NCBI RefSeq assembly: GCF_000252125.1
Contig: NZ_AHKF01000018.1
Span: forward strand, 682,001-746,000
Length of the DNA stretch: 64,000 bases
Direction of reading: 5' to 3'
DNA from: Flavobacterium frigoris PS1
Lineage (GTDB): Bacteria; Bacteroidota; Bacteroidia; Flavobacteriales; Flavobacteriaceae
The position numbers and the translations under genes were made by a program. The notes under the pieces were generated by a model. That model saw only the letters and a list, made by a program, of their open reading frames with translations, did no database searches and was not told the DNA's origin. Positions 26,085 through 35,488 of this stretch are shown one piece after another; position 1 is the stretch's first letter, and every line of letters starts with the position of its first letter.

Positions 26085-27235
26085 TAATCAATGATTTTAT
26101 GTGGAATCGTTTTAGATATTCGGGTTAATAATTCATAATTTAGTTGATTACTAAAATCACTAAAGGATGCAACAGAAACAGAAAGCTCATTTTGTGAGCC
26201 TATGAGCACTACTTCATCGTCTTTTTTTACGATTTCAATGTCTGTAACATCTACAGTCATCATATTCATATTCACAGATCCGACAACGATACAGCGATGC
26301 CCATTTATTAAGACCCTTCCTTGATTACTTAAGGAACGACTATAGCCATGAGAGTAACCAATAGGTATTACGGCAATTTTCATTTTTCGTTCTGCTAGAA
26401 AACTGGTTCCGTATCCTATAAAATCTCCAATGGCGACTTTTTTCACACTCATAATCTTACTTTTCCAAGTGATTACGCGATGTAAAGGATCTATTTTACT
26501 TTTTTTAGTATTCAAATAGTTGACAAATACTTCGGGACTTGGCCACAAGCCATATTGCATGATTCCTATACGCACCATATCCATTCTTGTTTCAGGAAAC
26601 ATGATCGATGCTGCCGAACAGGCGGAATGTTTTATTTCAGGTTTCAGGTCATTCTTACAAAGGTACTGATAAATATCATCGAATCGTTTTATTTGCTTAT
26701 CGACCCTGTAATAGTTGGCTATGCTTTCGGCTCCGGCGTAGTGAGTGCAAAGTCCTTTAAAAAAAATATATTCTTTTTCTTTTTTTAATAAAGCAATAAC
26801 CTTGTTCATTTCATTTTTTTCAAAACCCGTTCGGTTCATTCCAGTTTCTACTTCAATATGTACTATTGCTTTTTTGTTTAATTTTTTGGCAGTTTTGACT
26901 GCCTTAGTCAATCTTGCTGTTTCAAAAACAAAGAATTCGACATCGTTAGTGATGGCCCATTCCAGATCCTCATCCTGAACGAGTCCCATAACCATAATGG
27001 TGACTTTATCTAATAATTCCGCTTTTACTGCTTTAGCTTCTTCCATGTCAAAAACAGAAAAATGTGTTATTCCATTTTCATAGGCCATGCTGACAATTTC
27101 TTTTATTCCATGTCCGTAGGCATTGCCTTTCACTACAGATGAAATTCTAACTTTTTTTCCAAAGGTGGTCTTTAGAAAAGCAATGTTTTTTTGGTAAGCC
27201 GTACGATTGAGTTCTATTATTGAATTAGTGTGCAT
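26084..27235 (-). CDS. alr: Alanine racemase
   Basis: This 383-residue enzyme interconverts L- and D-alanine. The PLP lysine is Lys36 in VVKGNAYGHG. A C-terminal beta-domain with GYGTSF and YSHGYSRSLSN supplies the second-subunit tyrosine region. The start at 27235 (MHTNSIIELN) matches family N-termini and overlaps the end of the M20 gene by 11 bp; the in-frame ATG at 27292 lies deep in that gene and is not preferred. The operon setting, with a symporter, a peptidase and a second racemase, suggests a catabolic or salvage copy instead of the housekeeping murein enzyme. Confidence 0.92.
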   Translation of the reverse strand: MHTNSIIELNRTAYQKNIAFLKTTFGKKVRISSVVKGNAYGHGIKEIVSMAYENGITHFSVFDMEEAKAVKAELLDKVTIMVMGLVQDEDLEWAITNDVEFFVFETARLTKAVKTAKKLNKKAIVHIEVETGMNRTGFEKNEMNKVIALLKKEKEYIFFKGLCTHYAGAESIANYYRVDKQIKRFDDIYQYLCKNDLKPEIKHSACSAASIMFPETRMDMVRIGIMQYGLWPSPEVFVNYLNTKKSKIDPLHRVITWKSKIMSVKKVAIGDFIGYGTSFLAERKMKIAVIPIGYSHGYSRSLSNQGRVLINGHRCIVVGSVNMNMMTVDVTDIEIVKKDDEVVLIGSQNELSVSVASFSDFSNQLNYELLTRISKTIPHKIID

Positions 27236-28379
27236 TCGTAATTTGTTTGCTGATTTGATGAAAAACGGAAATTCCTGTACTGATGATTTCATCAGGAAAA
27301 TCGTAATCTGGATTGTGAAGGGCAGGGGTGTTTATTCCAGATCCAAGGCCAAACATAGCGCCCGGGTACTGCTGGGTAAACAGACCAAAGTCTTCACCCC
27401 AAGTAAAAGGAGTTTCCTTTTCGAATAATTCAAAATTATTGGTTTTTACTGCATTTCTGATGTGATCTGCTGCTTCCTTATTATTTTCATTTGCTTGAAA
27501 ACCTTGTGTCCAAGTAATGTTGCATTCTAATTTATATTCTTTTGCTATTGATAAAGCCAATTTTTCTAGAGTGTTTTCCACTTTTTTCATTTGCGAATTA
27601 CTATCACTTCTAACTGTAAAATGAACTTCTCCAGCCCCAGCAGAAACGCCATAGGCTTTTTTACCCATTTCAGTATAAATGGGGGTTATAAGACAATAAT
27701 TGTCCTTTGAAATATCAGATTGAATAATAGTATCAAATTCTTTAATAATTGAAGCAATTGCTAATGCTGGATTAATCCCTTTCTCAGGTTCTCCTGCATG
27801 TGAAGTGACTCCGTTAAGCTTTATAATGATGCTGTTAACGGCGCAAGTGAAGGTGTCGTTTTTTATAACAATTTGACTTTTTGGAAATCCTGGTAAGTTG
27901 TGTAAAGCAAAAACGAAATCAGGTTGAAGCAAGGCAAATTTTGGATTCGAAAATACTTTTTGAGCTCCGCTACCATCTTCTTCTGCTGGTTGAAACAATA
28001 AAATGACCGTTCCTGTTTCTGGTTTATTCTGCGAAAGTTCAGCTGCTAGACCGCATAGTATAGCCATATGTCCATCATGCCCGCATTTATGGGAAACTCC
28101 ATTGGTTTGCGAGCGATGGTCAAATGTGTTTATTTCTTCAATTGGCAGTGCATCTAGTTCGCATCTAAACAGGATCGTTTTTCCTGCTTGTGTCGCATTG
28201 TAAATAGCAACTATTCCAGTTTCTCCTATTTCTGTAATGATTTCATCAGGAGTGTACTTTTCGAGAAAAGCAATTATTTTTTTAGAGGTTTCCAACTCGT
28301 TTCCAGAAACCTCAGGATGTTGATGTAATTCCTTACGCAACTGAATTAAAGATTCGATACGTTGGTGTAAATTTTCCAT
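27225..28379 (-). CDS. M20 family metallo-amidohydrolase/peptidase
   Basis: This 384-residue zinc amidohydrolase is of the hippurate hydrolase/N-acyl-amino-acid deacylase group. It has the RKELHQHPEVSGNE N-terminal signature, the CGHDGHMA metal block near residue 100, and EEDGSGA with the catalytic Glu. A dimerisation domain occupies the middle and a further metal His (PALHNPDYDFPD) lies near the C-terminus. These enzymes remove acyl groups from amino acids or split dipeptides. It starts 6 bp after the GNAT gene and overlaps alr by 11 bp, placing it in the symporter-to-racemase operon. Confidence 0.92.
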   Translation of the reverse strand: MENLHQRIESLIQLRKELHQHPEVSGNELETSKKIIAFLEKYTPDEIITEIGETGIVAIYNATQAGKTILFRCELDALPIEEINTFDHRSQTNGVSHKCGHDGHMAILCGLAAELSQNKPETGTVILLFQPAEEDGSGAQKVFSNPKFALLQPDFVFALHNLPGFPKSQIVIKNDTFTCAVNSIIIKLNGVTSHAGEPEKGINPALAIASIIKEFDTIIQSDISKDNYCLITPIYTEMGKKAYGVSAGAGEVHFTVRSDSNSQMKKVENTLEKLALSIAKEYKLECNITWTQGFQANENNKEAADHIRNAVKTNNFELFEKETPFTWGEDFGLFTQQYPGAMFGLGSGINTPALHNPDYDFPDEIISTGISVFHQISKQITNAH

Positions 28380-28385
28380 TTTGGA

Positions 28386-28820
28386 CTATTTGATGAGACG
28401 CATTTCCAGATATTTGTTAGTAAATCCTAGTTTTTCATATAGTTTTTTTGCAGGATTGTCTGGTTCAACATGTAGTGCAATATTTCCCTCTGCAATTGAG
28501 ATGGCTTTTTGCATTAATTGTTTTCCAAATCCTTTGCCTCGTTGGCTATTGTCAACTGCAATATATACCAAAATATTTTCTGGGATAAAGTCTTTCATAT
28601 TGGTATTGTTTAAAATTGTAACACCTACAATTTTATTTTCCTCTAAACCAACTACTATATTTCCTCCTTTGTCTGGATGCATGACATAATCAATACATTT
28701 TAGAATATCTTCAATTTTATCTCCATATTCTTCTAAATGAGTATACAGAAACTGAGCAATTATTTGATTGGTATATGCTTTGTCTTCTCCTGAAGTTGCA
28801 TTAATTATTTTGAATTCCAT
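28386..28820 (-). CDS. GNAT family N-acetyltransferase
   Basis: This 144-residue protein has the GNAT acetyl-CoA motif A (VDNSQRGKGFGKQLMQKA) and a C-terminal motif ending in ALHVEPDNPAKKLYEKLGF. Its substrate is unknown. It overlaps the symporter gene by 20 bp and precedes the M20 gene by 6 bp. An acetyltransferase directly before a possible N-acyl-amino-acid deacylase may mean both act on the same imported amino acid, but that is inference. Confidence 0.88.
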   Translation of the reverse strand: MEFKIINATSGEDKAYTNQIIAQFLYTHLEEYGDKIEDILKCIDYVMHPDKGGNIVVGLEENKIVGVTILNNTNMKDFIPENILVYIAVDNSQRGKGFGKQLMQKAISIAEGNIALHVEPDNPAKKLYEKLGFTNKYLEMRLIK

Positions 28821-30273
28821 TTTGTTTTTCTTTTTTGTTATTATGATAAATCGATATGGTAACGAATAAAAGGAGTGAAATACTTATCCCGTAAATATTT
28901 GCATCCAAATGCTCGGGTAATTTTATTCCTAAAGGTAATTTATTTTCTGTAATAATTAGGAAAATCGTGGTACCTCCTCCTAAAAGCATACTCCAAAAAG
29001 CAGCAATGGGATGACTTTTCTTCCAAAATAAAGCACCAAGTACAGGAATGAATAATCCAGATACCATGAATGCGTAGGAGTAGAGCATCAGTTCCAGTAC
29101 ATTTTGCATTTGTGACGCCAGTAATATGGCAAAAACACCAATCAATAGTGTTACTATTTGAGAAAGACGGAGTTCTTTTTTATGTGTTAACTCCTTCTTA
29201 GAAAATTTGGCAAGAATATCAGTGACAATATTTCCAGATGCGGCCATTAAGCAGCTGTCAGCGGTGGATAGTATAGCCGAAAAATAAGATGAAAGCATCA
29301 AACCCATTAATCCAACGGGAAGAATAGTCGCTAATAAAATAGGCAATCCCATTTCGCTATCCATTGATGCAGCATCGGTAATTCCTTCAAACATACCGTT
29401 TGTAGCGGCAACTTTGGCAAGCATTCCCAAGATGACGCCCATGAAAGCCATTATAGGCCATTCGAAGATACCGGCAATTAACCAAGCTTTTTTTGCTTCT
29501 TTTTCACCCTTACTGGCATAGATTCTCTGGTATAGAGTCATTCCCACAAACCAAATTGGAATGATGGTTACGGACCAATTTAAAATTTGGTACCATGTGA
29601 CGTTGGTTAACGATAAATATTCAGGAGCTAATGTTGCTTTAATCACATCATAGCCTCCTACAGCATTATATGCAATTGGTATTCCGATGAAAACCAATCC
29701 ACCAATCAGTATCAACCATTGTATCGTGTCAGTGTATATCACAGCCTTTAACCCACCAATTGCTGTATAGATTACTGCAATGGCGCCCATAACAATCAAT
29801 GCCATTTGTATATCTAATCCTTCTATGGTAGCAGAAGCTAGTTTGGCTCCAGCCAAAACCTGCGAGCTCGTAAACCCAATGTATCCTATAGCAGAAATAA
29901 TTCCAGCTAACAGCGCGACTTTGCTATTGTAAAAATGGTCAAATATTTGAGGAAAAGTAAAAAATTTATGCTTGTGTCCTAAATGGCTGACCTTTGGAAT
30001 AAGGTAAACAGCACTCAACCAAGCACCAAGTAGTCCGGTAAATAACATCCATGAACCAGAAATTCCCATGGTAAAACCGAGCCCGCCCAATCCAATTGAA
30101 AATCCACCGCCGACATCAGTGGCAACAACGGATAAACCAATATGCCAACTGCTCATATTACGTCCACTTACGTAAAAATCTTCGGCTGTTTTATTTTTAT
30201 TAAAGAAATAAAGACCAACACCTAACATGGCAGCCATGTAAATAACAAAGATAATATAATCTATTGTGTGCAT
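28801..30273 (-). CDS. Sodium:solute symporter (SSS/SSF family)
   Basis: This 490-residue polytopic membrane protein has about 13 transmembrane helices. SSF markers are visible: DFYVSGRNMSSWHIGLSVVA near residue 32, the GGLKAVIYTDTIQ segment, and LSTADSCLMAASGNIVTD. The family imports sugars, amino acids or other organic solutes with sodium. As first gene of the operon that continues with GNAT, M20 and two racemases, an amino acid or short peptide is the likely cargo. It is divergent from the YifB-like gene. Confidence 0.92.
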   Translation of the reverse strand: MHTIDYIIFVIYMAAMLGVGLYFFNKNKTAEDFYVSGRNMSSWHIGLSVVATDVGGGFSIGLGGLGFTMGISGSWMLFTGLLGAWLSAVYLIPKVSHLGHKHKFFTFPQIFDHFYNSKVALLAGIISAIGYIGFTSSQVLAGAKLASATIEGLDIQMALIVMGAIAVIYTAIGGLKAVIYTDTIQWLILIGGLVFIGIPIAYNAVGGYDVIKATLAPEYLSLTNVTWYQILNWSVTIIPIWFVGMTLYQRIYASKGEKEAKKAWLIAGIFEWPIMAFMGVILGMLAKVAATNGMFEGITDAASMDSEMGLPILLATILPVGLMGLMLSSYFSAILSTADSCLMAASGNIVTDILAKFSKKELTHKKELRLSQIVTLLIGVFAILLASQMQNVLELMLYSYAFMVSGLFIPVLGALFWKKSHPIAAFWSMLLGGGTTIFLIITENKLPLGIKLPEHLDANIYGISISLLLFVTISIYHNNKKEKQNGIQNN

Positions 30274-30641
30274 ATTATATTCTGATTATTTTAATGCCTG
30301 TGAATGGAATTTTTCCAAATGGCAACGGATACAGTAAACTGCATTAAAAGATGATTTTTCAGGATGATTTCAGGAATATGAGATCGTAGCGAGGGGTATA
30401 CGAATTATTGACAATAAAACGCTTTTTTGGCCCCAAAAACCAATAAATATCGGCAAATATAAGAAAATATATCGAAAAACCCATAGAAACCGCTAACCCG
30501 AATAATTAAGAGGTGTATGTAAAAGTATTTTTATTGCTATTAATTCCTTGTTTAGCGTCTATTAATCATTCTTTTTTTAGGTTAAATTATTGTCTAGTTT
30601 GGTATGTTAAAATTGTCTATTTTTAGTAAAAATAATTGCCC
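30274..30641. other. Divergent promoter region between the symporter operon and the YifB-like gene
   Basis: This 368-bp gap contains no credible gene. TAGTTTG at 30595-30601 is a near match to the -7 consensus (spacer one base short) for the plus-strand gene. I found no clear operator palindrome. Confidence 0.4.
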
Positions 30642-32177
30642 ATGCTAGTTAAAGTTTTTGGAAGCGCAGTGTTTGGGGTGGAAGCCACCACAATCACCGT
30701 TGAAGTGAATATTGATAAGGGAATTGGCTACCATTTAGTAGGTTTGCCTGATAATGCCATTAAAGAAAGTAGCTATAGAATTGCCTCTGCTCTTAAAAAT
30801 AATGGTTATTCTATGCCAGGAAAAAAGATAACTATCAATATGGCTCCTGCCGATTTGCGGAAAGAAGGTTCTGCCTATGATTTAACCTTAACCATTGGGA
30901 TTCTGGTAGCTTCCCAACAAATTGAAGCTAAAGACGTAGACAAGTATATAATAATGGGAGAGCTTTCTCTCGATGGCAGTTTGCAACCCATTCGAGGAGC
31001 TTTGCCCATTGCAGTTAAGGCGAAAGAGGAGGGTTTCAAAGGATTCTTCCTTCCAAAACAAAATGTAAAAGAAGCTGCAATAGTGGCCGGTCTAGATGTT
31101 TATGGGGTCGAAAATGTGCAGGAAGTAATTGATTTCTTTGAAGGAAAGGGAAATCTAGAACCAACAACAATAGATACCAGAGCTGAATTTTATAAAGATC
31201 TTGATTTTCCTGAATTTGATTTCAGTGATGTAAAAGGTCAAGAATCTATCAAGAGATGTATGGAAATTGCGGCAGCAGGGGGACACAATATCATTCTCAT
31301 TGGACCGCCAGGTGCTGGAAAAACGATGTTGGCCAAACGTTTACCAAGTATTTTACCTCCTATGACCTTGAGAGAAGCTTTAGAAACGACTAAAATTCAT
31401 AGCGTGGCCGGGAAGCTGAAGGAAGTTGGTTTAATGAATCAGCGGCCCTTTAGGAGCCCACATCATACTATTTCTAATGTTGCCCTTGTTGGAGGAGGCA
31501 GTTACCCTCAACCGGGGGAAATTTCTATGGCACATAATGGAGTTTTGTTCTTGGATGAATTGCCTGAATTCAAAAGGGATGTTCTAGAAGTCATGCGTCA
31601 GCCATTAGAAGATCGGGAAGTGACGATATCCAGAGCGAAGTTTACAGTGACCTATCCATCGTCTTTTATGCTGGTAGCCAGCATGAACCCGAGTCCGAGT
31701 GGTTTTTTTAACGACCCAGATTCTCCGCAAACTTCTTCGCCACACGAAATGCAACGCTATTTGAGTAAAATTTCTGGACCATTATTGGATCGGATTGATA
31801 TTCATATCGAAGTAACTCCAGTTCCTTTCGAAAAGTTATCTGATGATAGAAAAGCAGAATCTAGTGTTGATATTAGAAAAAGGGTTACAGCGGCACGCGA
31901 AATCCAATCGGAACGTTTTGAACAAATGGAAAACATACATTATAATGCACAAATGAATACCAAACACATCCGAGAATATTGTGCTCTTGATGATGTTTCT
32001 AAACAATTATTAAAAACCGCAATGGAGCGACTGAACCTTTCTGCTCGTGCCTACGATCGTATTTTGAAAGTAGCTAGAACTATTGCTGACTTGGATGCTG
32101 CTCCGACGGTAGTTTCTTCTCATATTGCGGAAGCTATTCAGTATAGAAGTTTGGATCGTGATGGATGGTTGGGTTGA
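30642..32177 (+). CDS. YifB/ComM family Mg-chelatase-like AAA ATPase
   Basis: The ATG at 30642 (MLVKVFGSAVFG) is preferred to an in-frame TTG at 30636 and gives 511 residues. The N-terminal ~190 residues are the ChlI/Lon-like fold typical of the family. A Mg-chelatase-type AAA domain follows, with Walker A GPPGAGKTMLAKR, Walker B LFLDELPEF and the SMNPSPSG sensor segment. The C-terminal domain contains LSARAYDRILKVARTIADL. In naturally competent bacteria ComM drives branch migration of incoming DNA; that role is known in other phyla and is only inferred here. Confidence 0.92.
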   Translation: MLVKVFGSAVFGVEATTITVEVNIDKGIGYHLVGLPDNAIKESSYRIASALKNNGYSMPGKKITINMAPADLRKEGSAYDLTLTIGILVASQQIEAKDVDKYIIMGELSLDGSLQPIRGALPIAVKAKEEGFKGFFLPKQNVKEAAIVAGLDVYGVENVQEVIDFFEGKGNLEPTTIDTRAEFYKDLDFPEFDFSDVKGQESIKRCMEIAAAGGHNIILIGPPGAGKTMLAKRLPSILPPMTLREALETTKIHSVAGKLKEVGLMNQRPFRSPHHTISNVALVGGGSYPQPGEISMAHNGVLFLDELPEFKRDVLEVMRQPLEDREVTISRAKFTVTYPSSFMLVASMNPSPSGFFNDPDSPQTSSPHEMQRYLSKISGPLLDRIDIHIEVTPVPFEKLSDDRKAESSVDIRKRVTAAREIQSERFEQMENIHYNAQMNTKHIREYCALDDVSKQLLKTAMERLNLSARAYDRILKVARTIADLDAAPTVVSSHIAEAIQYRSLDRDGWLG

Positions 32178-32200
32178 AATTGGAACAGCTATAAAACACA

Positions 32201-32230
32201 AAAATCCCTTACTTAAAGTAAAGGATTCTT
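32201..32230. terminator. Terminator between the YifB-like gene and the DEAD-box gene
   Basis: AATCCCTTACTT and AAGTAAAGGATT form a short-loop hairpin with one mismatch, with flanking A and T residues. It lies between convergent genes. Confidence 0.65.
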
Positions 32231-32261
32231 GATTTGTGTGTTTAATATTCCCGTTTGTAAT

Positions 32262-33548
32262 TTAATTAGAACGTCTGTCATTATTTTGACTAGGACGTCT
32301 CGGACCAAAGCTATTACTGCTACTTCGGGTTGTATTTTCCGCTTTTGGTTTTCTTGGTGCTGAATTACGTTGTTGTCTACCTTGCCCTTGTTTAATAGGT
32401 TCGGTTGATGCTTTCGGGTCTGGCTCAAAACCTTTTATGTTTTCTTTAGGTAGTTTCATGCCAATCAATTTCTCGATATCGCGTAAAAATACAGTTTCGT
32501 CTGGACTGAATAAAGAAATAGCTTCTCCGTTTGCCCCAGCTCTTCCTGTTCTACCAATACGGTGCACGTAATCTTCAGGAATATTAGGCAATTCAAAATT
32601 CACAACATGTGGTAATAATGGAATATCTAAGCCCCGCGCTGCAATATCTGTCGCAACTAAAGCGGTTAGGCTTCCGTTTTTAAAACCAGCTAAAGCTTTA
32701 GTTCTTGCGCCTTGTCCTTTATTACCGTGAATAGCCGCTGCTTGAATACCAGCGCTAATCATACTTTCAGTTAATTTATTTGCACCTTGCTTGGTACGTG
32801 TAAAAACTAAAATCTGTTTCCAGTTTCCTTCCGTAATTAATTTGATAATTAATTCTGTTTTTTTCTCTTTTGCAACAGGATACACTTTTTGAGTGATAGC
32901 GTCAACTGTAGTATTTTCGGGTGTAGCTTCAACCTGAACTGGTTTATGCAAAATACCCATTGCTAATTTTTTAATGTCTTTTGAAAAGGTTGCCGAAAAC
33001 ATCAAGTTTTGCCTTTTTACAGGTAATACTTTCATAATACGCTCAATATCTCTTAAAAAACCCATGTCTAACATACGATCTGCTTCATCTAAAACTAGTA
33101 TTTCAACTTTAGAAAGCGTTATTAAACCTTGATTTTGCAAATCGATTAATCGGCCAGGAGTTGCTACTAAGATATCGATACCTTGACGCAATTGAGCAAC
33201 TTGTGGTTTTTGATTAACCCCTCCAAAAATCACTGTGCTACGTAAATCTAAAAATTCACTGTATTCTTTTATATTAGCAAGTATTTGAGCTGCTAATTCT
33301 CTTGTAGGTGTTAATATTAACGCACGAATGGGTCTGTGACTTAAGTGTTTCCCTTCTGCTAATATTTGTAATATCGGTAGTGTGAAACCAGCCGTTTTTC
33401 CGGTTCCTGTTTGTGCAGATGCCAAAACATCTTTACCTTCTAAAATAGGTGGAATTGCTTTTTGTTGTATTGGAGAAGGTGTTGTGTATCCTTTTTTGCT
33501 GATAGCTTTTAGTAAAGCATCAGATAAGCCTAATGAGTTGAATGACAT
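32262..33548 (-). CDS. DEAD-box ATP-dependent RNA helicase (RhlE-like)
   Basis: This 428-residue helicase carries all core motifs: Q motif [14 protein letters not shown], motif [24 protein letters not shown], and HRIGRTGR. After about residue 370 comes a low-complexity basic tail rich in Gln, Arg, Asn and Ser, typical of RhlE-like proteins acting on ribosome assembly or RNA turnover at low temperature. It is preceded by a 407-bp gap, long enough for a regulatory 5' leader, though nothing specific was recognised there. Confidence 0.93.
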   Translation of the reverse strand: MSFNSLGLSDALLKAISKKGYTTPSPIQQKAIPPILEGKDVLASAQTGTGKTAGFTLPILQILAEGKHLSHRPIRALILTPTRELAAQILANIKEYSEFLDLRSTVIFGGVNQKPQVAQLRQGIDILVATPGRLIDLQNQGLITLSKVEILVLDEADRMLDMGFLRDIERIMKVLPVKRQNLMFSATFSKDIKKLAMGILHKPVQVEATPENTTVDAITQKVYPVAKEKKTELIIKLITEGNWKQILVFTRTKQGANKLTESMISAGIQAAAIHGNKGQGARTKALAGFKNGSLTALVATDIAARGLDIPLLPHVVNFELPNIPEDYVHRIGRTGRAGANGEAISLFSPDETVFLRDIEKLIGMKLPKENIKGFEPDPKASTEPIKQGQGRQQRNSAPRKPKAENTTRSSSNSFGPRRPSQNNDRRSN

Positions 33549-33955
33549 AAATTGTGTTTATGAAGTAAACACTATTATTAAGCTTACTCCTTTAATTTGG
33601 CGCGAAGATACTGCTAATTTTTCCTATCTGCTTTTGATTGGTTGACTTTGTTTCAATATAATATGGCATTTCAATTTAATCATATTTAAAAAACGTAAAG
33701 AAGGCTAGTGGTAAACTAAATTAAAATTGAAGCAATAAAAGTATAATTACTATTTAAAAAATCAAATATCACTAGGATTATGATGCTTATTCTCTGAACG
33801 CTTCTATTGTTCTAAATCGGTTTATACTGAAATTTTGTAAAGGTAGAAATCTGCAGAATTCAGAATTTAGATGCCAATTCTATAAGACACATCATGTTAA
33901 AGCTTAAAATATTAGAAATGCTAAGTGAGAGGTTTTATAGTAAGGTATTGCCTTA
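33549..33955. other. Intergenic region upstream of the DEAD-box gene
   Basis: This 407-bp, strongly AT-rich gap contains only short non-coding frames. It is the 5' leader side of the helicase and the 3' side of the small minus-strand gene at 33956. I see no hairpin with a T-tract and no known RNA element. Confidence 0.4.
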
Positions 33956-34321
33956 TTAATCTTGTCCAAAGTATTCTTTTATAAAGTCATGCTGTTGGTT
34001 AACGTTCATCTTATCAGGATTCTTAATTTCTATTTTCAATTTCAGAAAGCGTTCATCCTCACTTAAAAAATCAAAAAAATCTAGCTTTGCGTCAGAGGGA
34101 CCAAAAAGTACGATTTTTTTATATTTTAGTATAGTCTTTCCAATTTTATTGTAATGGTTGTTTAAAATAGATTTTTTAGTAGTACTGAGGGTATCGTTTT
34201 CCAGCACAAACTCACCCACAATTGTTTGAATTTCGAAAGGCTTTGTGCTAAATTCTATTAGATAGGCAACAGAGTGATCCATCCATATACCTAGTTGATT
34301 TGCGTTCTTAGTCATGTTCAC
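33956..34321 (-). CDS. Small conserved-looking protein of unknown function
   Basis: This 121-residue protein has no signal peptide or membrane segment. It opens with QLGIWMDHSVAYLIEF, a pattern recalling the first strand of eRF1/host-attachment-like (archaeal release factor fold) proteins that begin with an xWxDhxxA strand. It then has a region IVLFGPSDAKLDFFDFLSED and a C-terminal KMNVNQQHDFIKEYF, as in the distal helix of that fold. I do not recognise a named family with certainty. It stands alone. Confidence 0.65.
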   Translation of the reverse strand: MNMTKNANQLGIWMDHSVAYLIEFSTKPFEIQTIVGEFVLENDTLSTTKKSILNNHYNKIGKTILKYKKIVLFGPSDAKLDFFDFLSEDERFLKLKIEIKNPDKMNVNQQHDFIKEYFGQD

Positions 34322-34492
34322 TCATTTATTGGGTATAAATTTATCAATATAAAGTAGTAGACTGATTGATATAAGTCAGGGAGTATTTTTACGAAGGTGA
34401 TTAGACGATAAGTATCGGGGAATGGTATTTAAAGTATCCTTTTTATTGTTTTAAAGTTGAATTAGTTCTGTTTCAGAAGTTCTACATAAACA

Positions 34493-34521
34493 AAAAAATC
34501 GGGAGTATATCCCGATTTTTT
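34493..34521 (-). terminator. Terminator after the zinc metallopeptidase gene
   Basis: AAAAATCGGGA and TCCCGATTTTT are perfect complements around a 5-nt loop, with a T-run on both strands. It lies 22 bp past the stop at 34543. Confidence 0.9.
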
Positions 34522-34542
34522 GAGTTCAATTGAAACTGTAAT

Positions 34543-35403
34543 TTATCTTAATTCATCAAACGTATTTCCTTGTTCGATATCGCCCGATTTATAGCCTTTC
34601 ATAAACCAGTATTTCCTTTGTTCGGATGTTCCATGTGTAAAAGATTCAGGAACGATATGACCTTGCATTTTTGATTGAATGGCATCATCGCCAACAGCAT
34701 GAGCTGCACTCAAAGCTTCGTCAATGTCACCATCCTCTAATATATTATTCATTTTTTGGTTATAATGGGTCCAAACACCAGCATAAAAATCAGCCTGTAG
34801 CTCTAATGCTACAGATAATTTATTGGCTTCAGCCTTAGTTTTGCCTTGTTGCATTTCACGCATCTTTGCTGATGTACCTAATAATGTTTGAACATGATGC
34901 CCAATCTCGTGAGCAATTACATAGGCAGTCGCAAAATCTCCTCCTTGAGCACCAAATCTTGTTTTCAATTCTTCAAAGAACGTTAAGTCCATGTATACTT
35001 TTTGGTCTGCAGGGCAATAGAAAGGACCAGAATCTGAGGTTGCATTACCACACTCAGTTTCAACTCCACCTGTAAATAAGACTAAATTTGGTTTTTTATA
35101 ATTGAGGTTGTTTTCCTTGAAAATTTTAGTCCACACATCTTCATTATCAGCAAGAATTGTTTCTATAAAAGCTTGTTCTTCTAGTTCTTGAGTAGTTAGG
35201 TCTCTTTGTTCAGTAGGAGCGCTTTGACCTTGATTCATCTGTTCCAATATTGGTGTAAGCATTTGCGCATTTTCACCTCCAAAAATATTTAAGAGTAAAA
35301 TTATAATTCCAATAATTCCACCACCTACAATTGTTTTTCCGCTAGAAGACATACCTCTTCTATCCTCAACATTATCACTTTTTCGTCTGCCTTGCCATTT
35401 CAT
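34543..35403 (-). CDS. Neutral zinc metallopeptidase (YpfJ family)
   Basis: This 286-residue protein has a short basic N-terminus, one transmembrane helix (about residues 22-42) and a soluble domain with the zincin motif HEIGHH at 165-170 (His165, Glu166, His169). A downstream LELQADFYAGVW supplies the third ligand region. The topology suggests a membrane-anchored protease. Members of this family are common in bacteria but their substrates are unknown. No operon partner. Confidence 0.92.
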   Translation of the reverse strand: MKWQGRRKSDNVEDRRGMSSSGKTIVGGGIIGIIILLLNIFGGENAQMLTPILEQMNQGQSAPTEQRDLTTQELEEQAFIETILADNEDVWTKIFKENNLNYKKPNLVLFTGGVETECGNATSDSGPFYCPADQKVYMDLTFFEELKTRFGAQGGDFATAYVIAHEIGHHVQTLLGTSAKMREMQQGKTKAEANKLSVALELQADFYAGVWTHYNQKMNNILEDGDIDEALSAAHAVGDDAIQSKMQGHIVPESFTHGTSEQRKYWFMKGYKSGDIEQGNTFDELR

Positions 35404-35488
35404 AAATATTACTTTTTAATTGATATTTACCTGTAATTGTTTTCCAAATTTAAATAAATATTTTAGGTATTCACTTTAATTTAACAAA

